This document shows positions 15,224-22,910 of a stretch of DNA of 64,000 nt, in pieces. This DNA is from Halorientalis regularis (GTDB lineage Archaea > Halobacteriota > Halobacteria > Halobacteriales > Haloarculaceae): the NCBI RefSeq assembly GCF_023698535.1, contig NZ_JALJCL010000015.1, positions 1 through 64,000 on the forward strand, written 5' to 3'. How positions within the stretch are numbered: position 1 is the first letter of the stretch; every line of letters starts with the position of its first letter. The position numbers and the translations under genes are program-made. Below the pieces are notes generated by a model, which was given only the letters and a program-made list of their open reading frames with translations, had not been told where the DNA came from and made no database searches.

Positions 15224-16600
15224 ATGGAAACCGAGAACTCATCTGACGATACGGCATCCAGCGACCTAGGCGTTTGCACCGACGGTGAGAATACCCAAGG
15301 CCCGGAATACTGGCGACAGCAGTTGGTTGACGCTGACAACAACCGAGAGCGGGCCTACACCGCGAGTAAGTGGATTCGAGCGCGCGGAGATATCGAACCC
15401 GTCGAAGGAAGTCAACTTCGTGCCTACAACGATGACGGGACGTGGAGCGAGGACGGAACGCAGGCGCTCCGAGAGCGACTCGGTCCCATACTAAGAGAGA
15501 ATTGGGGTAGGCGTGTTCTGAATAAAACAAAGGAGCAGTTGCTCGTAGACGGTCTTAGAGACCGTGACGAGTTCGGGATGCCGAGCGGGAAGGTCGCGGT
15601 TGAGAACGGTCTTCTTGACATACAAAACGGCGAACTTCGGGAGATAAGGCCTGATGACCGAGTCCTTTGGAAGTTACCGACTGAGTACGACCCTGAGGCT
15701 GATTGTCCGCGCTTCCGACAGTCATTGAGAGAGTGGTTACCGGACGAAGGGGCCCGCAAGAAGGTTCAGGAGTTCGTCGGTTATGCGCTCGACTTCAACA
15801 ACACGGCATACGAAGTCATGTTGATGCTCGTCGGTCCTACACGAACGGGCAAATCAACGTTTCTCGATGTCATAGACGCTCTTTTCGGAGCGGATAACAC
15901 CACGTCGATGTCGATTCAGTATCTCGCAAACGAGAAGTGGGGGGTTGCAGAACTCGAAGACACACCGCTCAATATCCGTCGTGACCTCGATTCGAGTGAT
16001 ATCCGCAAAGAAGGTGCTGTCAAGGAACTCGCAAGCGGCGAGCCGATGAAAGCGGAGCGTAAGGGACAGGATCCGTATACAATCCGTCCCCAGACGAAAC
16101 ATATGTTCTCCGCGAACCAGGTCCCCGGATGTGACCAAACCGACGACGCATTTTACAATCGTTGGTTGATGGTGAAATTTAACGAGCAGGTGCCCAAGGA
16201 TGACCGGGACGAAAACCTAGACGCGAAGTTAACGACTTCGGAGGAGTTATCCGGGGTTTTGAATTGGGGATTGGAGGGGTATCAACGCCTACAACGTCAG
16301 GGATGCTTCACTGCTGAGCGCAGTCCTGAAGAAACGAGAGCACTCTGGCAAAAGAACGGGGCGTCAATCGAACAGTTCATCCACGAACACGTGGAAACCG
16401 ACCCGAATAAAACAACACCGAAGGAGATGATGTATGCTGCGTATCAAACGTTCGCCGAGGAACATGGCGTCACACCCGAGGACAAAGGCAAGTTAACGAG
16501 GAAACTCACTACGCTTGACGGTGTTGATACCCGCCAACGACGATTTGAAAGCGGGCGCAAGAGAGTGTACGAAGGGGTGAGACTAGCGAATTGGAACTGA
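15224..16600 (+). CDS. SF3 replication helicase, D5/P4-type primase C-terminal family
   Basis: 458 residues. D5_N-like region about 100-190 (VENGLLDIQNGELREI, FVGYALDF), then the SF3 ATPase: Walker A GPTRTGKST with K210, B-motif region around 245-260, and sensor/C motif HMFSANQVPGCDQTDDAFYNRW. The C-terminal 80 residues resemble the winged-helix end found in these proteins (LTRKLTTLDGVDTRQRR). There is no primase (AEP or TOPRIM) domain at the N-terminus, so it must pair with a host or cryptic primase. It probably unwinds the element's origin and starts its replication. Confidence 0.88.
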   Translation: METENSSDDTASSDLGVCTDGENTQGPEYWRQQLVDADNNRERAYTASKWIRARGDIEPVEGSQLRAYNDDGTWSEDGTQALRERLGPILRENWGRRVLNKTKEQLLVDGLRDRDEFGMPSGKVAVENGLLDIQNGELREIRPDDRVLWKLPTEYDPEADCPRFRQSLREWLPDEGARKKVQEFVGYALDFNNTAYEVMLMLVGPTRTGKSTFLDVIDALFGADNTTSMSIQYLANEKWGVAELEDTPLNIRRDLDSSDIRKEGAVKELASGEPMKAERKGQDPYTIRPQTKHMFSANQVPGCDQTDDAFYNRWLMVKFNEQVPKDDRDENLDAKLTTSEELSGVLNWGLEGYQRLQRQGCFTAERSPEETRALWQKNGASIEQFIHEHVETDPNKTTPKEMMYAAYQTFAEEHGVTPEDKGKLTRKLTTLDGVDTRQRRFESGRKRVYEGVRLANWN

Positions 16601-16619
16601 CCTGATAGAATTCTATTTT

Positions 16620-16633
16620 GTCACAGGTGTCAC
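16620..16633 (+). repeat. Element motif GTCAC-N4-GTCAC, copy 2
   Basis: GTCAC AGGT GTCAC, 20 bp after the helicase stop, between the convergent helicase and repressor genes. Confidence 0.6.
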
Positions 16634-16685
16634 GGGCAATTCGACGATAGTCGATTTACATACGCTCAGGTCTCGGAATGACCCC

Positions 16686-16699
16686 GTGACAGTTGTGAC
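16686..16699 (-). repeat. Element motif GTCAC-N4-GTCAC, copy 3 (inverted)
   Basis: Reads GTGAC AGTT GTGAC on the plus strand, facing copy 2 across about 50 bp. It lies just before the stop of the winged-helix gene. Confidence 0.6.
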
Positions 16700-16705
16700 G
16701 GTAAC

Positions 16706-16963
16706 CTACGCGTCCGAAATTTCATCCTTATCAACATCTCCATCGAGAAACCGCTTTCCGAGTGCAGTTATCCGGTAATTCGAAGCATCCGCCCGTTGCA
16801 GAGGTCCCGCGTCCGTCAGTTTACGGCAGCGACGAGAGATGTACTCCTGCGTATAGTCGATGTTTGCAGCGATGACGCTGGGAGAGGCAACAATGTCTTT
16901 CTCGTGAAGGAACTCCAGCACTCGCTCATCCGCCTGCGTCATCCAGTCAACCCGTGGTCGCAT
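16706..16963 (-). CDS. PhiH1-repressor-like winged-helix DNA-binding protein
   Basis: 85 residues. The start MRPRVDWMTQADERVLEFLHEKDIVASPSVIAANIDYTQEY and the wing ISRRCRKLTDAGPLQRADASNYRITALGKRFL match the PhiH1-like repressor family common on haloarchaeal viruses and integrative elements. The recognition helix should lie around residues 39-53. It is divergent from the HhH-GPD gene, with a perfect inverted repeat (17041-17060) between them that is a plausible operator. It likely keeps element genes silent. Confidence 0.85.
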   Translation of the reverse strand: MRPRVDWMTQADERVLEFLHEKDIVASPSVIAANIDYTQEYISRRCRKLTDAGPLQRADASNYRITALGKRFLDGDVDKDEISDA

Positions 16964-17040
16964 TTAGTAGTTGAAATACAGGGTTTGACTGTTTCAGAGG
17001 GTGTCAAAACGTGGTTTTAGACATTATAATTCAGTTCTGT

Positions 17041-17060
17041 AACCACAATTTCTTGTGGTT
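17041..17060. promoter_or_regulatory. Perfect inverted repeat, candidate operator
   Basis: AACCACAA-TTTC-TTGTGGTT, an 8-bp perfect dyad in the divergent intergenic space between the winged-helix repressor (start 16963) and the HhH-GPD gene (start 17095). A TATA-like ACATTATAATTC lies just left of it (about 17020-17035). Position and symmetry suit binding by a dimeric winged-helix protein. Confidence 0.55.
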
Positions 17061-17094
17061 AATGCTAAGTCGATGGAGATGTTCTGCTGAGGTA

Positions 17095-17649
17095 ATGGAC
17101 TTAGGCCGGCGCGTACTCGAACAGCAGGAACCCCTGTACGCGGAGGAAGAAGAGATGTACGAGGGTGAGGTCGCCCGGCTCGAATCGTTGCCGACCGCCT
17201 TCGAAGAGGACGAGTGGACACGCGAGGATTTGGAGTGGGTCATCGAATGGAAGGTTAGGGTGTTCACGAAGCCGACGCTGAAACACCTCGATAAAAACGA
17301 CGACGAAGAGATTCGAGCGCAAATTAACGAAGCAGTTCACGAGTCGAGCATAAGGTCGAAAGTCGAGGCGCTGACCTCCCTGACCGGCATTGGTGTGCCA
17401 GTTGCCTCGGCAATTCTCTTGTTCATCAACCCCGACCGGTTCACTGTCATCGACGAACGGGCATGGAACGTCCTACAGGAAACAGGATACCTCGCGCAAG
17501 AGCTTTCAGACGACCCCACCGTTGACGAGTACTTGCTGTATCTCGGTGCGTGTTGGACGCTTGCCAACGAGTACGACGTGAGTCTCCGAACGCTCGACAG
17601 GGCACTGTGGGTGCTTGATATCGAAGAGGACAGGAACTCCAGCGATTAA
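17095..17649 (+). CDS. HhH-GPD superfamily-like protein
   Basis: 184 residues from MDLGRRVLEQ; an upstream start at 17011 would read through the inverted repeat and gives a hydrophobic, atypical leader. The helix-hairpin-helix motif SLTGIGVPVASAILLF lies at 95-110 and is followed by RFTVIDERAWNVL, where D120 sits where base-excision glycosylases have their catalytic Asp (V-D-T/E-x2-x-R). The usual catalytic Lys of the hairpin is Val/Pro here, so it would be a monofunctional glycosylase or a non-catalytic relative. Possible roles are repair or attack on modified DNA. It is cotranscribed with the next gene (27 bp gap). Confidence 0.6.
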   Translation: MDLGRRVLEQQEPLYAEEEEMYEGEVARLESLPTAFEEDEWTREDLEWVIEWKVRVFTKPTLKHLDKNDDEEIRAQINEAVHESSIRSKVEALTSLTGIGVPVASAILLFINPDRFTVIDERAWNVLQETGYLAQELSDDPTVDEYLLYLGACWTLANEYDVSLRTLDRALWVLDIEEDRNSSD

Positions 17650-17676
17650 ATACTGTCAGGAGAAATACTACAACGT

Positions 17677-18132
17677 ATGGACGACCCCGAGCGGCCCGAA
17701 CGTCCTGGCCCCGACGCCGATGCCGCCGAGATAGCGGAGTGGATGGAGGAGGATTTTGGGCGGGCCGTTGCCGAGGGGATGGCAGACGCGGGTGACGAGG
17801 ACGACCCCGCCGACGAGCACGAGGTCGTCGAGGTAGAGATACTGAATCACGAGCGGGGCGAAGTCGTCGGGACGATAGACACGAACGGGAACCTCGACAC
17901 GGAGAGCGAGGCGCTCAGAAACGTCTCGCAGGAGTATCTCGAAGAGGGGGTTCCCGTGCTCGTGCCCACGACCTACGAGAACGAAGACGGTGAAACAGTT
18001 CACGCGGATGCAGAGGTGATGGTCGAACCAAGAACCACGGGATTCGTTCGGGCATTCGTTGACGAACTGCCGAGCCCGTTCGACTGCGAATCTGAGGCGC
18101 TTACTGACCTGCCTGTTCACGACGAAGAGTAA
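17677..18132 (+). CDS. Hypothetical acidic protein of the element
   Basis: 151 residues, strongly acidic. N-terminal ADAAEIAEWMEEDFGRAVAEGMADAG (about 13-40) is helical; the middle (48-110) is predicted beta-rich (EVVEVEILNHERGEVVGTIDTNGNLD, VPVLVPTTYENEDGE); the C-terminus has VRAFVDELPSPFDCESEALT. No family is recognised. It follows the HhH-GPD gene by 27 bp on the same strand and probably forms a two-gene unit with it. Its composition is G+C-rich, unlike the TBP-methyltransferase block that follows. Confidence 0.55.
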   Translation: MDDPERPERPGPDADAAEIAEWMEEDFGRAVAEGMADAGDEDDPADEHEVVEVEILNHERGEVVGTIDTNGNLDTESEALRNVSQEYLEEGVPVLVPTTYENEDGETVHADAEVMVEPRTTGFVRAFVDELPSPFDCESEALTDLPVHDEE

Positions 18133-18338
18133 CGGAACACCGAATTCCCGGCCAACGTATTCCGAAATGCGAAACTCGTGAGATTCAGAATCTCCTGTTT
18201 TCAGAGCGACCGCTACTATCCGACTAGTTCATTGTCTCGTCAAGAGATGCGTGTCTCTGCGAGTTGAAGTGCAATCCGATGTATCCCTCAGCCCTACGCC
18301 GTGGAACCGCGTCTCGTCGAAGTCTCTTGGTCTGTCTG

Positions 18339-18887
18339 TTAGTCGACGGCAAGGAGGTCCGTCACTTCGTCCCGCAACGCTGCAAACGTCTCTTCCGCTG
18401 CATCGAGGTCTGGGCTACCTGTAATCACGACACAGCCAGAAGCGAAAAGTAGAACAACGCTATTGGCTCCGGGTGGTCGGTAAATCAATCCGGGGAACTG
18501 CTCAGGCTCGTATTCCATCTTTTCGAGGCCAAGACCGATTGCGAGCGCATTGAGATTCAACGATTCACCCAGTTCCGCTGTGCAGACGAGATTCTGAATT
18601 CGGAACCACTCATCATCTGGCTCCGCAATCATCCCGTTGTCGGCAAGAAGGTTGAGAAAGCGTTCCCGTATCGCGTGTGCCTCTTCCTCTGAATCTGCCC
18701 CGGTTACGATGTATTTTCCAGTTCGATAGACGGTGATGAGCGGGGCGTCCTCCCCAAATCGCAGATACATGCCGGGATACTTTTCGGGGTCGTACTCAGC
18801 GATGGAACCGATATCGGTAGCGACTCTCTCTAAATCAAACTCGGCATCCAGCGACCCAGACCCGACGACGTTGACGATTTTGACCAT
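18339..18887 (-). CDS. TATA-binding protein paralogue 1 (element-borne TBP)
   Basis: 182 residues, the full length of archaeal TBP with two imperfect repeats (about 1-90 and 91-182). The second repeat is canonical: LNLNALAIGLGLEKMEYEPEQFPGLIYR and VVLLFASGCVVITG. The first is altered: EYDPEKYPGMYLRF and ITVYRTGKYIVTGA, so both Phe positions that normally kink TATA DNA are Tyr. It is divergent from TBP 2 with a shared repeat in the 137-bp space between. It may direct transcription of selected promoters with a host TFB. Confidence 0.9.
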   Translation of the reverse strand: MVKIVNVVGSGSLDAEFDLERVATDIGSIAEYDPEKYPGMYLRFGEDAPLITVYRTGKYIVTGADSEEEAHAIRERFLNLLADNGMIAEPDDEWFRIQNLVCTAELGESLNLNALAIGLGLEKMEYEPEQFPGLIYRPPGANSVVLLFASGCVVITGSPDLDAAEETFAALRDEVTDLLAVD

Positions 18888-18888
18888 T

Positions 18889-18982
18889 CTATGCGTAGGA
18901 GCGCTTCGTACCGTAACAGTTGTTCCCTCTTGTTACAAACTTATGTTGTTGGCTGTCCGTGACTGTGGTTGCCTATGCGTAG
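18889..18982. promoter_or_regulatory. Paired direct repeat and dyad between the divergent TBP genes
   Basis: CTATGCGTAG occurs at 18889-18898 and again at 18973-18982, one copy next to the start of TBP 1 and the other upstream of TBP 2. Between them lies an inverted repeat GTAACA (18913-18918) with TGTTAC (18931-18936). The layout suggests shared, possibly autoregulatory, control of both TBP genes. Confidence 0.5.
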
Positions 18983-19024
18983 TATCGGAAGAACACTTGT
19001 AATCCACCCCTCAAAGAATCGTAT

Positions 19025-19567
19025 ATGCCTGAATTGAGAAGTGTTGCTGCGGGAGGCGACATACAAACGCAAATAGACCTTGGAAAGTTGTCGCAGGATT
19101 TAGAAGTCCCATCTATCACATATGAGCCGGAGAGCTTCTCAGGCCTACACTTCCAATTTACCGATGATGGTCCAACAATAACATTATTTTCCAATGGCAA
19201 ATTTAGTATTACCGGTGCTCGAGATATTTCAGGAGTGGAAAGTTGTTTTGAGGAATTGATTTCAACGCTAAACGACTCTACGAACGCTGGTGTTTCTAGA
19301 CAAAGTGCAAGCCTCAATATTAGAAGTTTGAGTTACTGGCATGATTATAGACATGAACTTGATTTGGAAAATCTTGAAGATATTTTCGATGAAGATGAGG
19401 CAGAGTATAACCCTGATAATCATCCTGCGCTACTGTATGAACCAGATAAAGGAGGATTATTTATGATTTTCATGTCAGGAAAGATTGGATTGGTAGGAAT
19501 CAAACGAGATGTGGTCGCACAAGAGTTGTTTGATGAATTACTACGCAGGCTCCCGTTTGAGACATGA
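19025..19567 (+). CDS. TATA-binding protein paralogue 2, strongly divergent
   Basis: 180 residues with two TBP repeats, the most divergent of the three. First repeat: YEPESFSGLHFQFTDDGPTITLFSNGKFSITGA; second: LDLENLEDIFDEDEAEYNPDNHPALLYEP and LFMIFMSGKIGLVG. The intercalating FPG motif has become FSG in the first repeat and HPA in the second, while the F of TLFSNG/MIFMSG remains. Altered DNA contacts and promoter choice are expected. It ends 54 bp before the probable restriction endonuclease gene on the same strand, so an operon is likely. Codons are A/T-rich, unlike TBP 1. Confidence 0.8.
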   Translation: MPELRSVAAGGDIQTQIDLGKLSQDLEVPSITYEPESFSGLHFQFTDDGPTITLFSNGKFSITGARDISGVESCFEELISTLNDSTNAGVSRQSASLNIRSLSYWHDYRHELDLENLEDIFDEDEAEYNPDNHPALLYEPDKGGLFMIFMSGKIGLVGIKRDVVAQELFDELLRRLPFET

Positions 19568-19621
19568 ATCCAATTAAGCGATAGCCATCTTTAACTGGGT
19601 AAGGAACCGCGTTCAAGTTGA

Positions 19622-20416
19622 ATGTACGACCGCGAGCGATTACAAAACGTTTTAACTGGAATCAAACGGGATTTTGAGGGTGCGATAGAGGACCCAGATG
19701 ACAATCCGAATTACTCGATGATTCGGAGCCAAGAGCTGATTGGACGTATTCATTCTTTTATAATCGATCAACTAGAGAATAACGGTATTGACCAGTCAAG
19801 AATTCATGAGGATGAAGTAGTTTATGGTTATCCGAAGTCCAAGAGCCAAGATATTCTCGTACACGATTTCGAGAGCAGGCGTCCCATCGTCGGCCCTCAT
19901 ATTAGTATTAATGTGAGGAGTCAGCTAAGCTCAATTGGAAAGAACTATGATACTATATATGAACGTATATTTGCTGAATCAACAAGCCTGCATAATCGGT
20001 TCCCCTACTTGCCGTTGGGTTACTTCTTTTTACTCCCAAAGCGAGGATATGACTCTGATGCAAAGAATGACAATAGAGTAGAACGCAGCGAAGAGTACGA
20101 TATTGAGAAATATATCGACAGCTTCGCTTCTATTTCAGGGCGCGAAGACCCGAATGATGATGTTTGGAAGTATGAAGCTATCTGTCTCCTTATAGTTGAC
20201 TTTTCACAAGACCCCCCGATGATAATGGATGATATCGAGTATTATGTTGAAGAGGGTCTTGTATCAGCAGACTTCGCAGAAACCTATGGCTCTGAGGTCA
20301 TTTCGGTGGATGATTTCTTCGACAAATTAATCCGCGACTACAAACGACGATATGCTCTTGTCCATGACTTCTCATCAGATAGAGATGACCCGAATCAAGA
20401 CCTCAGTGGATATTGA
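19622..20416 (+). CDS. Probable type II restriction endonuclease
   Basis: 264 residues. I do not identify a named family, but the block EVVYGYPKSKSQDILV (65-80) followed by GPHISINVRSQLSSIGKNYDTIYERIFAES (91-120) and FPYLPLGYFFLLP resembles the core of several uncharacterised type II endonucleases. There D77 would be the first acidic residue and N97-x-R99 would stand at the usual E-x-K place, with E38 in the leading helix. The context is the stronger argument: it converges with, and overlaps by 14 nt, an N6-adenine methyltransferase gene. It is cotranscribed with TBP 2. It would cut unmodified DNA; specificity is unknown. Confidence 0.6.
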   Translation: MYDRERLQNVLTGIKRDFEGAIEDPDDNPNYSMIRSQELIGRIHSFIIDQLENNGIDQSRIHEDEVVYGYPKSKSQDILVHDFESRRPIVGPHISINVRSQLSSIGKNYDTIYERIFAESTSLHNRFPYLPLGYFFLLPKRGYDSDAKNDNRVERSEEYDIEKYIDSFASISGREDPNDDVWKYEAICLLIVDFSQDPPMIMDDIEYYVEEGLVSADFAETYGSEVISVDDFFDKLIRDYKRRYALVHDFSSDRDDPNQDLSGY

Positions 20417-22322
20417 TACCGTATTTATCGATTAGAAATTCATCAATCTGATTCTGCTCTTTTTCAGTTCGTAGGAAATCTTTCTCTTCAGAATCTAAAT
20501 CTGGAATGGAGAATGTTCTAATAAAATTCTTCTGATAGCACTGATAGTCGCCTTGAATATCTTTGCTCGTCTTCTTCATATAATAATCCATAACAGTCGA
20601 GTTTAGTACTTTATCCAGAATCTCGATATCTTCTCTTTTAGGGAAAACGGCATATCCATTACAGAATAAGGCTTCTCCATTACTATGGTGCATGAATTGG
20701 GGACCATCACTATAAGTGGGAATATATAATCGTTCACCGGTGAACTCGATGCCTTGCTTACGACCGTACTTGTACCATGGTTCGTAATCGGCACCTCCTC
20801 CTTTTTCTCGGGTCGCCAAGACATCACGGGCGTCTTCAAGATATTCGAATGTCTTAGGATATTGTTTAGATAATCTTTCAGGCGGGATAATATCATATTC
20901 GACACGGTGCCCGTTCATATCAAGCGATACTTGGGTCGAGACTTTCTGATAAGGGAAGATAATCCGCCGTTTATTTTCTTCCAGCTCTTCATCGTCGTCT
21001 ACTGTTGAGATTTTTACCAATTCCCGACAGATATCCGGTTCAATCAAGTATTCATTACCGTCGAGTTCCGTGGTATAGTAGCCGTCATGAGTTGAGTCTG
21101 CAAATACGGTGTACACGTCATCTTTCAGAGTCGCTATTCCGGTATGGATATTCGCAATTTCATCCAAACGACGGTATGATTCAATAATACTAATGTTCTG
21201 ATACTCTTCTTCATCGAGTAAGCGCCATTTCTCCGGATTCAATGAGGAATAATTAATTGATATCGAATCTTGCTCTGAAAGTGAACCGAGTACCGATTCA
21301 TCACGAATTCGGATATATTCCAACTGGCTCTTGCGCTTTTTGTCGAGGAAGGTAATCGCAGTATAGGTTAGAGCGTCCTCGAACAATAGAATCTCACCGA
21401 AATCAACAACTTTTCGAACATACTTATTATCCTGGAGGTATCTCCGGAGTCCCTCGCCAGTCAGTGTTGTAAAATAGTTTAACGGTGTGATGAGGCCAGA
21501 GATACCATCATCGTCTAACAGTCGGATAGACAGCTCTACGAAGGGGATATAGGTATTGAAATTCCCTTCACGTACCGTTTCATACTCGGCAAGAATATGC
21601 TCTTTTGTCTCCGTGGACTGTTGCTGTATCTTCACGTATGGGGGATTCCCGACCACCGCGTCGAAGCCCTGTGACATGAGCATCGGGAACTCCGCTTGCC
21701 AGTCGAGCCGAAGGGAATCCGTCTGCGAAATATTAAATTCGACTTTCTCCGGGTCCTCCCCCTGCGAGACGGCGTACAGGAGGAGAATGACTTTACTCTT
21801 ACGGATATTATCCTCAATTATATCGACTCCGTAGATGTTCTCTTGCAAAACCTCCACGGCTGACTTGTTCGTGCTGCGGTGTATTCGCTTCGTAGCTTCG
21901 AGAAGAAACGCACCGCCCCCACACGCAGGGTCGCAGACGGTATCATCACCAGAGACCGTCTCCTCCACGATGTACTCCACGATGGCCTCGGGCGTGTAGT
22001 AGACCCCGTTCAACTGACGGTCCTCCTCGTTTACAGATAACTCAAAGACACGCAGTATATCGACAAGTGATGGTGACTCCCGATTAAGTATTGACTTGGA
22101 AATTTTTCTGGCTTCCTGCGTCGAAACTTCTTCAGTATGCCTACGCAGGAAGCGATTAGAGGTATTTTGCATATTTACTGAATCTAGGTATGCTTTGGTA
22201 AGTCCTGATTCAATTTTTTCTAATCCGAACTCCTGGAGTCCGTTCAGAACCCGCTGCTTAGAGATATCAGCGGTATCCTCTTGAGTCAAATTCGCCATAT
22301 CAAGAGTAGTGCTCCCGACCAT
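20403..22322 (-). CDS. N6-adenine DNA methyltransferase (TaqI/Eco57I-like)
   Basis: 639 residues. SAM motif I VCDPACGGGAFLLEA is at 129-143, preceded by GVYYTPEAIVEYIV; catalytic motif IV NPPY is at 226-229. The second half (about 390-600) is a TaqI-like target-recognition region with WYKYGRKQGIEFTGERLYIP and FCNGYAVFP. No nuclease motif is evident, so it is a stand-alone methyltransferase that would protect sites cut by the converging endonuclease. Start may be ATG at 22322 or, with a GGAG upstream, the Met 8 codons further in. TBP 3 lies 60 bp upstream on the same strand. Confidence 0.88.
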   Translation of the reverse strand: MVGSTTLDMANLTQEDTADISKQRVLNGLQEFGLEKIESGLTKAYLDSVNMQNTSNRFLRRHTEEVSTQEARKISKSILNRESPSLVDILRVFELSVNEEDRQLNGVYYTPEAIVEYIVEETVSGDDTVCDPACGGGAFLLEATKRIHRSTNKSAVEVLQENIYGVDIIEDNIRKSKVILLLYAVSQGEDPEKVEFNISQTDSLRLDWQAEFPMLMSQGFDAVVGNPPYVKIQQQSTETKEHILAEYETVREGNFNTYIPFVELSIRLLDDDGISGLITPLNYFTTLTGEGLRRYLQDNKYVRKVVDFGEILLFEDALTYTAITFLDKKRKSQLEYIRIRDESVLGSLSEQDSISINYSSLNPEKWRLLDEEEYQNISIIESYRRLDEIANIHTGIATLKDDVYTVFADSTHDGYYTTELDGNEYLIEPDICRELVKISTVDDDEELEENKRRIIFPYQKVSTQVSLDMNGHRVEYDIIPPERLSKQYPKTFEYLEDARDVLATREKGGGADYEPWYKYGRKQGIEFTGERLYIPTYSDGPQFMHHSNGEALFCNGYAVFPKREDIEILDKVLNSTVMDYYMKKTSKDIQGDYQCYQKNFIRTFSIPDLDSEEKDFLRTEKEQNQIDEFLIDKYGINIH

Positions 22323-22382
22323 ACCTAAACGTAGTCCTTCGTCCTCATGCTGTACAATAATTAGGTCACACTCTGAGTGAGC

Positions 22383-22910
22383 TCATGAAAGACGCCCCTC
22401 TAAGCGTTCAAACGCTCTCTTTGCCTCTTGTGACGTTTTAACACCTGTAATAACGACTTTTCCGTTCGCAAAAATAACAAATGTCGTTGAGAATTCAGAG
22501 GGACGGAATACTAACCCGGGGAATTGTTCTGGTTCGTACTCCGTGTTTTCAAACCCCAATTCAATACAGAGTGCTGCGAGGTCAAAGGACCGTCCTAGGT
22601 CTGCGGTTGAGACAACATTTGAAATATCAAAGTGAGTGTCTATGTTGTCGATTCCCAGGCTATTCATAAGCCCGAGCAATCTCTGATGGGAGTCATGAAT
22701 CTCCTCTTCCGACTTCGCACCGGTAATATGAAAACTCCCTGAACGGTATAGTGCCACTGTCGGCGTATTTTCATCGAATTTAAAATATAGCCCGGGGGAG
22801 CTTTCTGACCCAAACGGAGTTACATATTCTTTCAAGTCCCTCCGAAGCGTGGACAAATCCAACTCCATATCTAAATCACCTGCTCCAACGACCTGCACTG
22901 TCTCTACCAT
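22383..22910 (-). CDS. TATA-binding protein paralogue 3
   Basis: 175 residues, two TBP repeats. First: FGSESSPGLYFKFDENTPTVALYRSGSFHITGA; second: FDLAALCIELGFENTEYEPEQFPGLVFRP and FVIFANGKVVITG. As in TBP 1 the second repeat keeps its Phe pair while the first has Ser and Tyr in place of the intercalating Phe residues. It sits directly upstream of the methyltransferase gene in the same direction (60 bp), mirroring the TBP 2-endonuclease pair. It is intermediate in divergence between TBP 1 and TBP 2. Confidence 0.88.
   Translation of the reverse strand: MVETVQVVGAGDLDMELDLSTLRRDLKEYVTPFGSESSPGLYFKFDENTPTVALYRSGSFHITGAKSEEEIHDSHQRLLGLMNSLGIDNIDTHFDISNVVSTADLGRSFDLAALCIELGFENTEYEPEQFPGLVFRPSEFSTTFVIFANGKVVITGVKTSQEAKRAFERLEGRLS

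Noticed and set aside
20403-22322. Type IIG fused restriction-methyltransferase
   Set aside because: No PD-(D/E)XK segment is visible before the methyltransferase core, and length suits a methyltransferase plus target-recognition domain.
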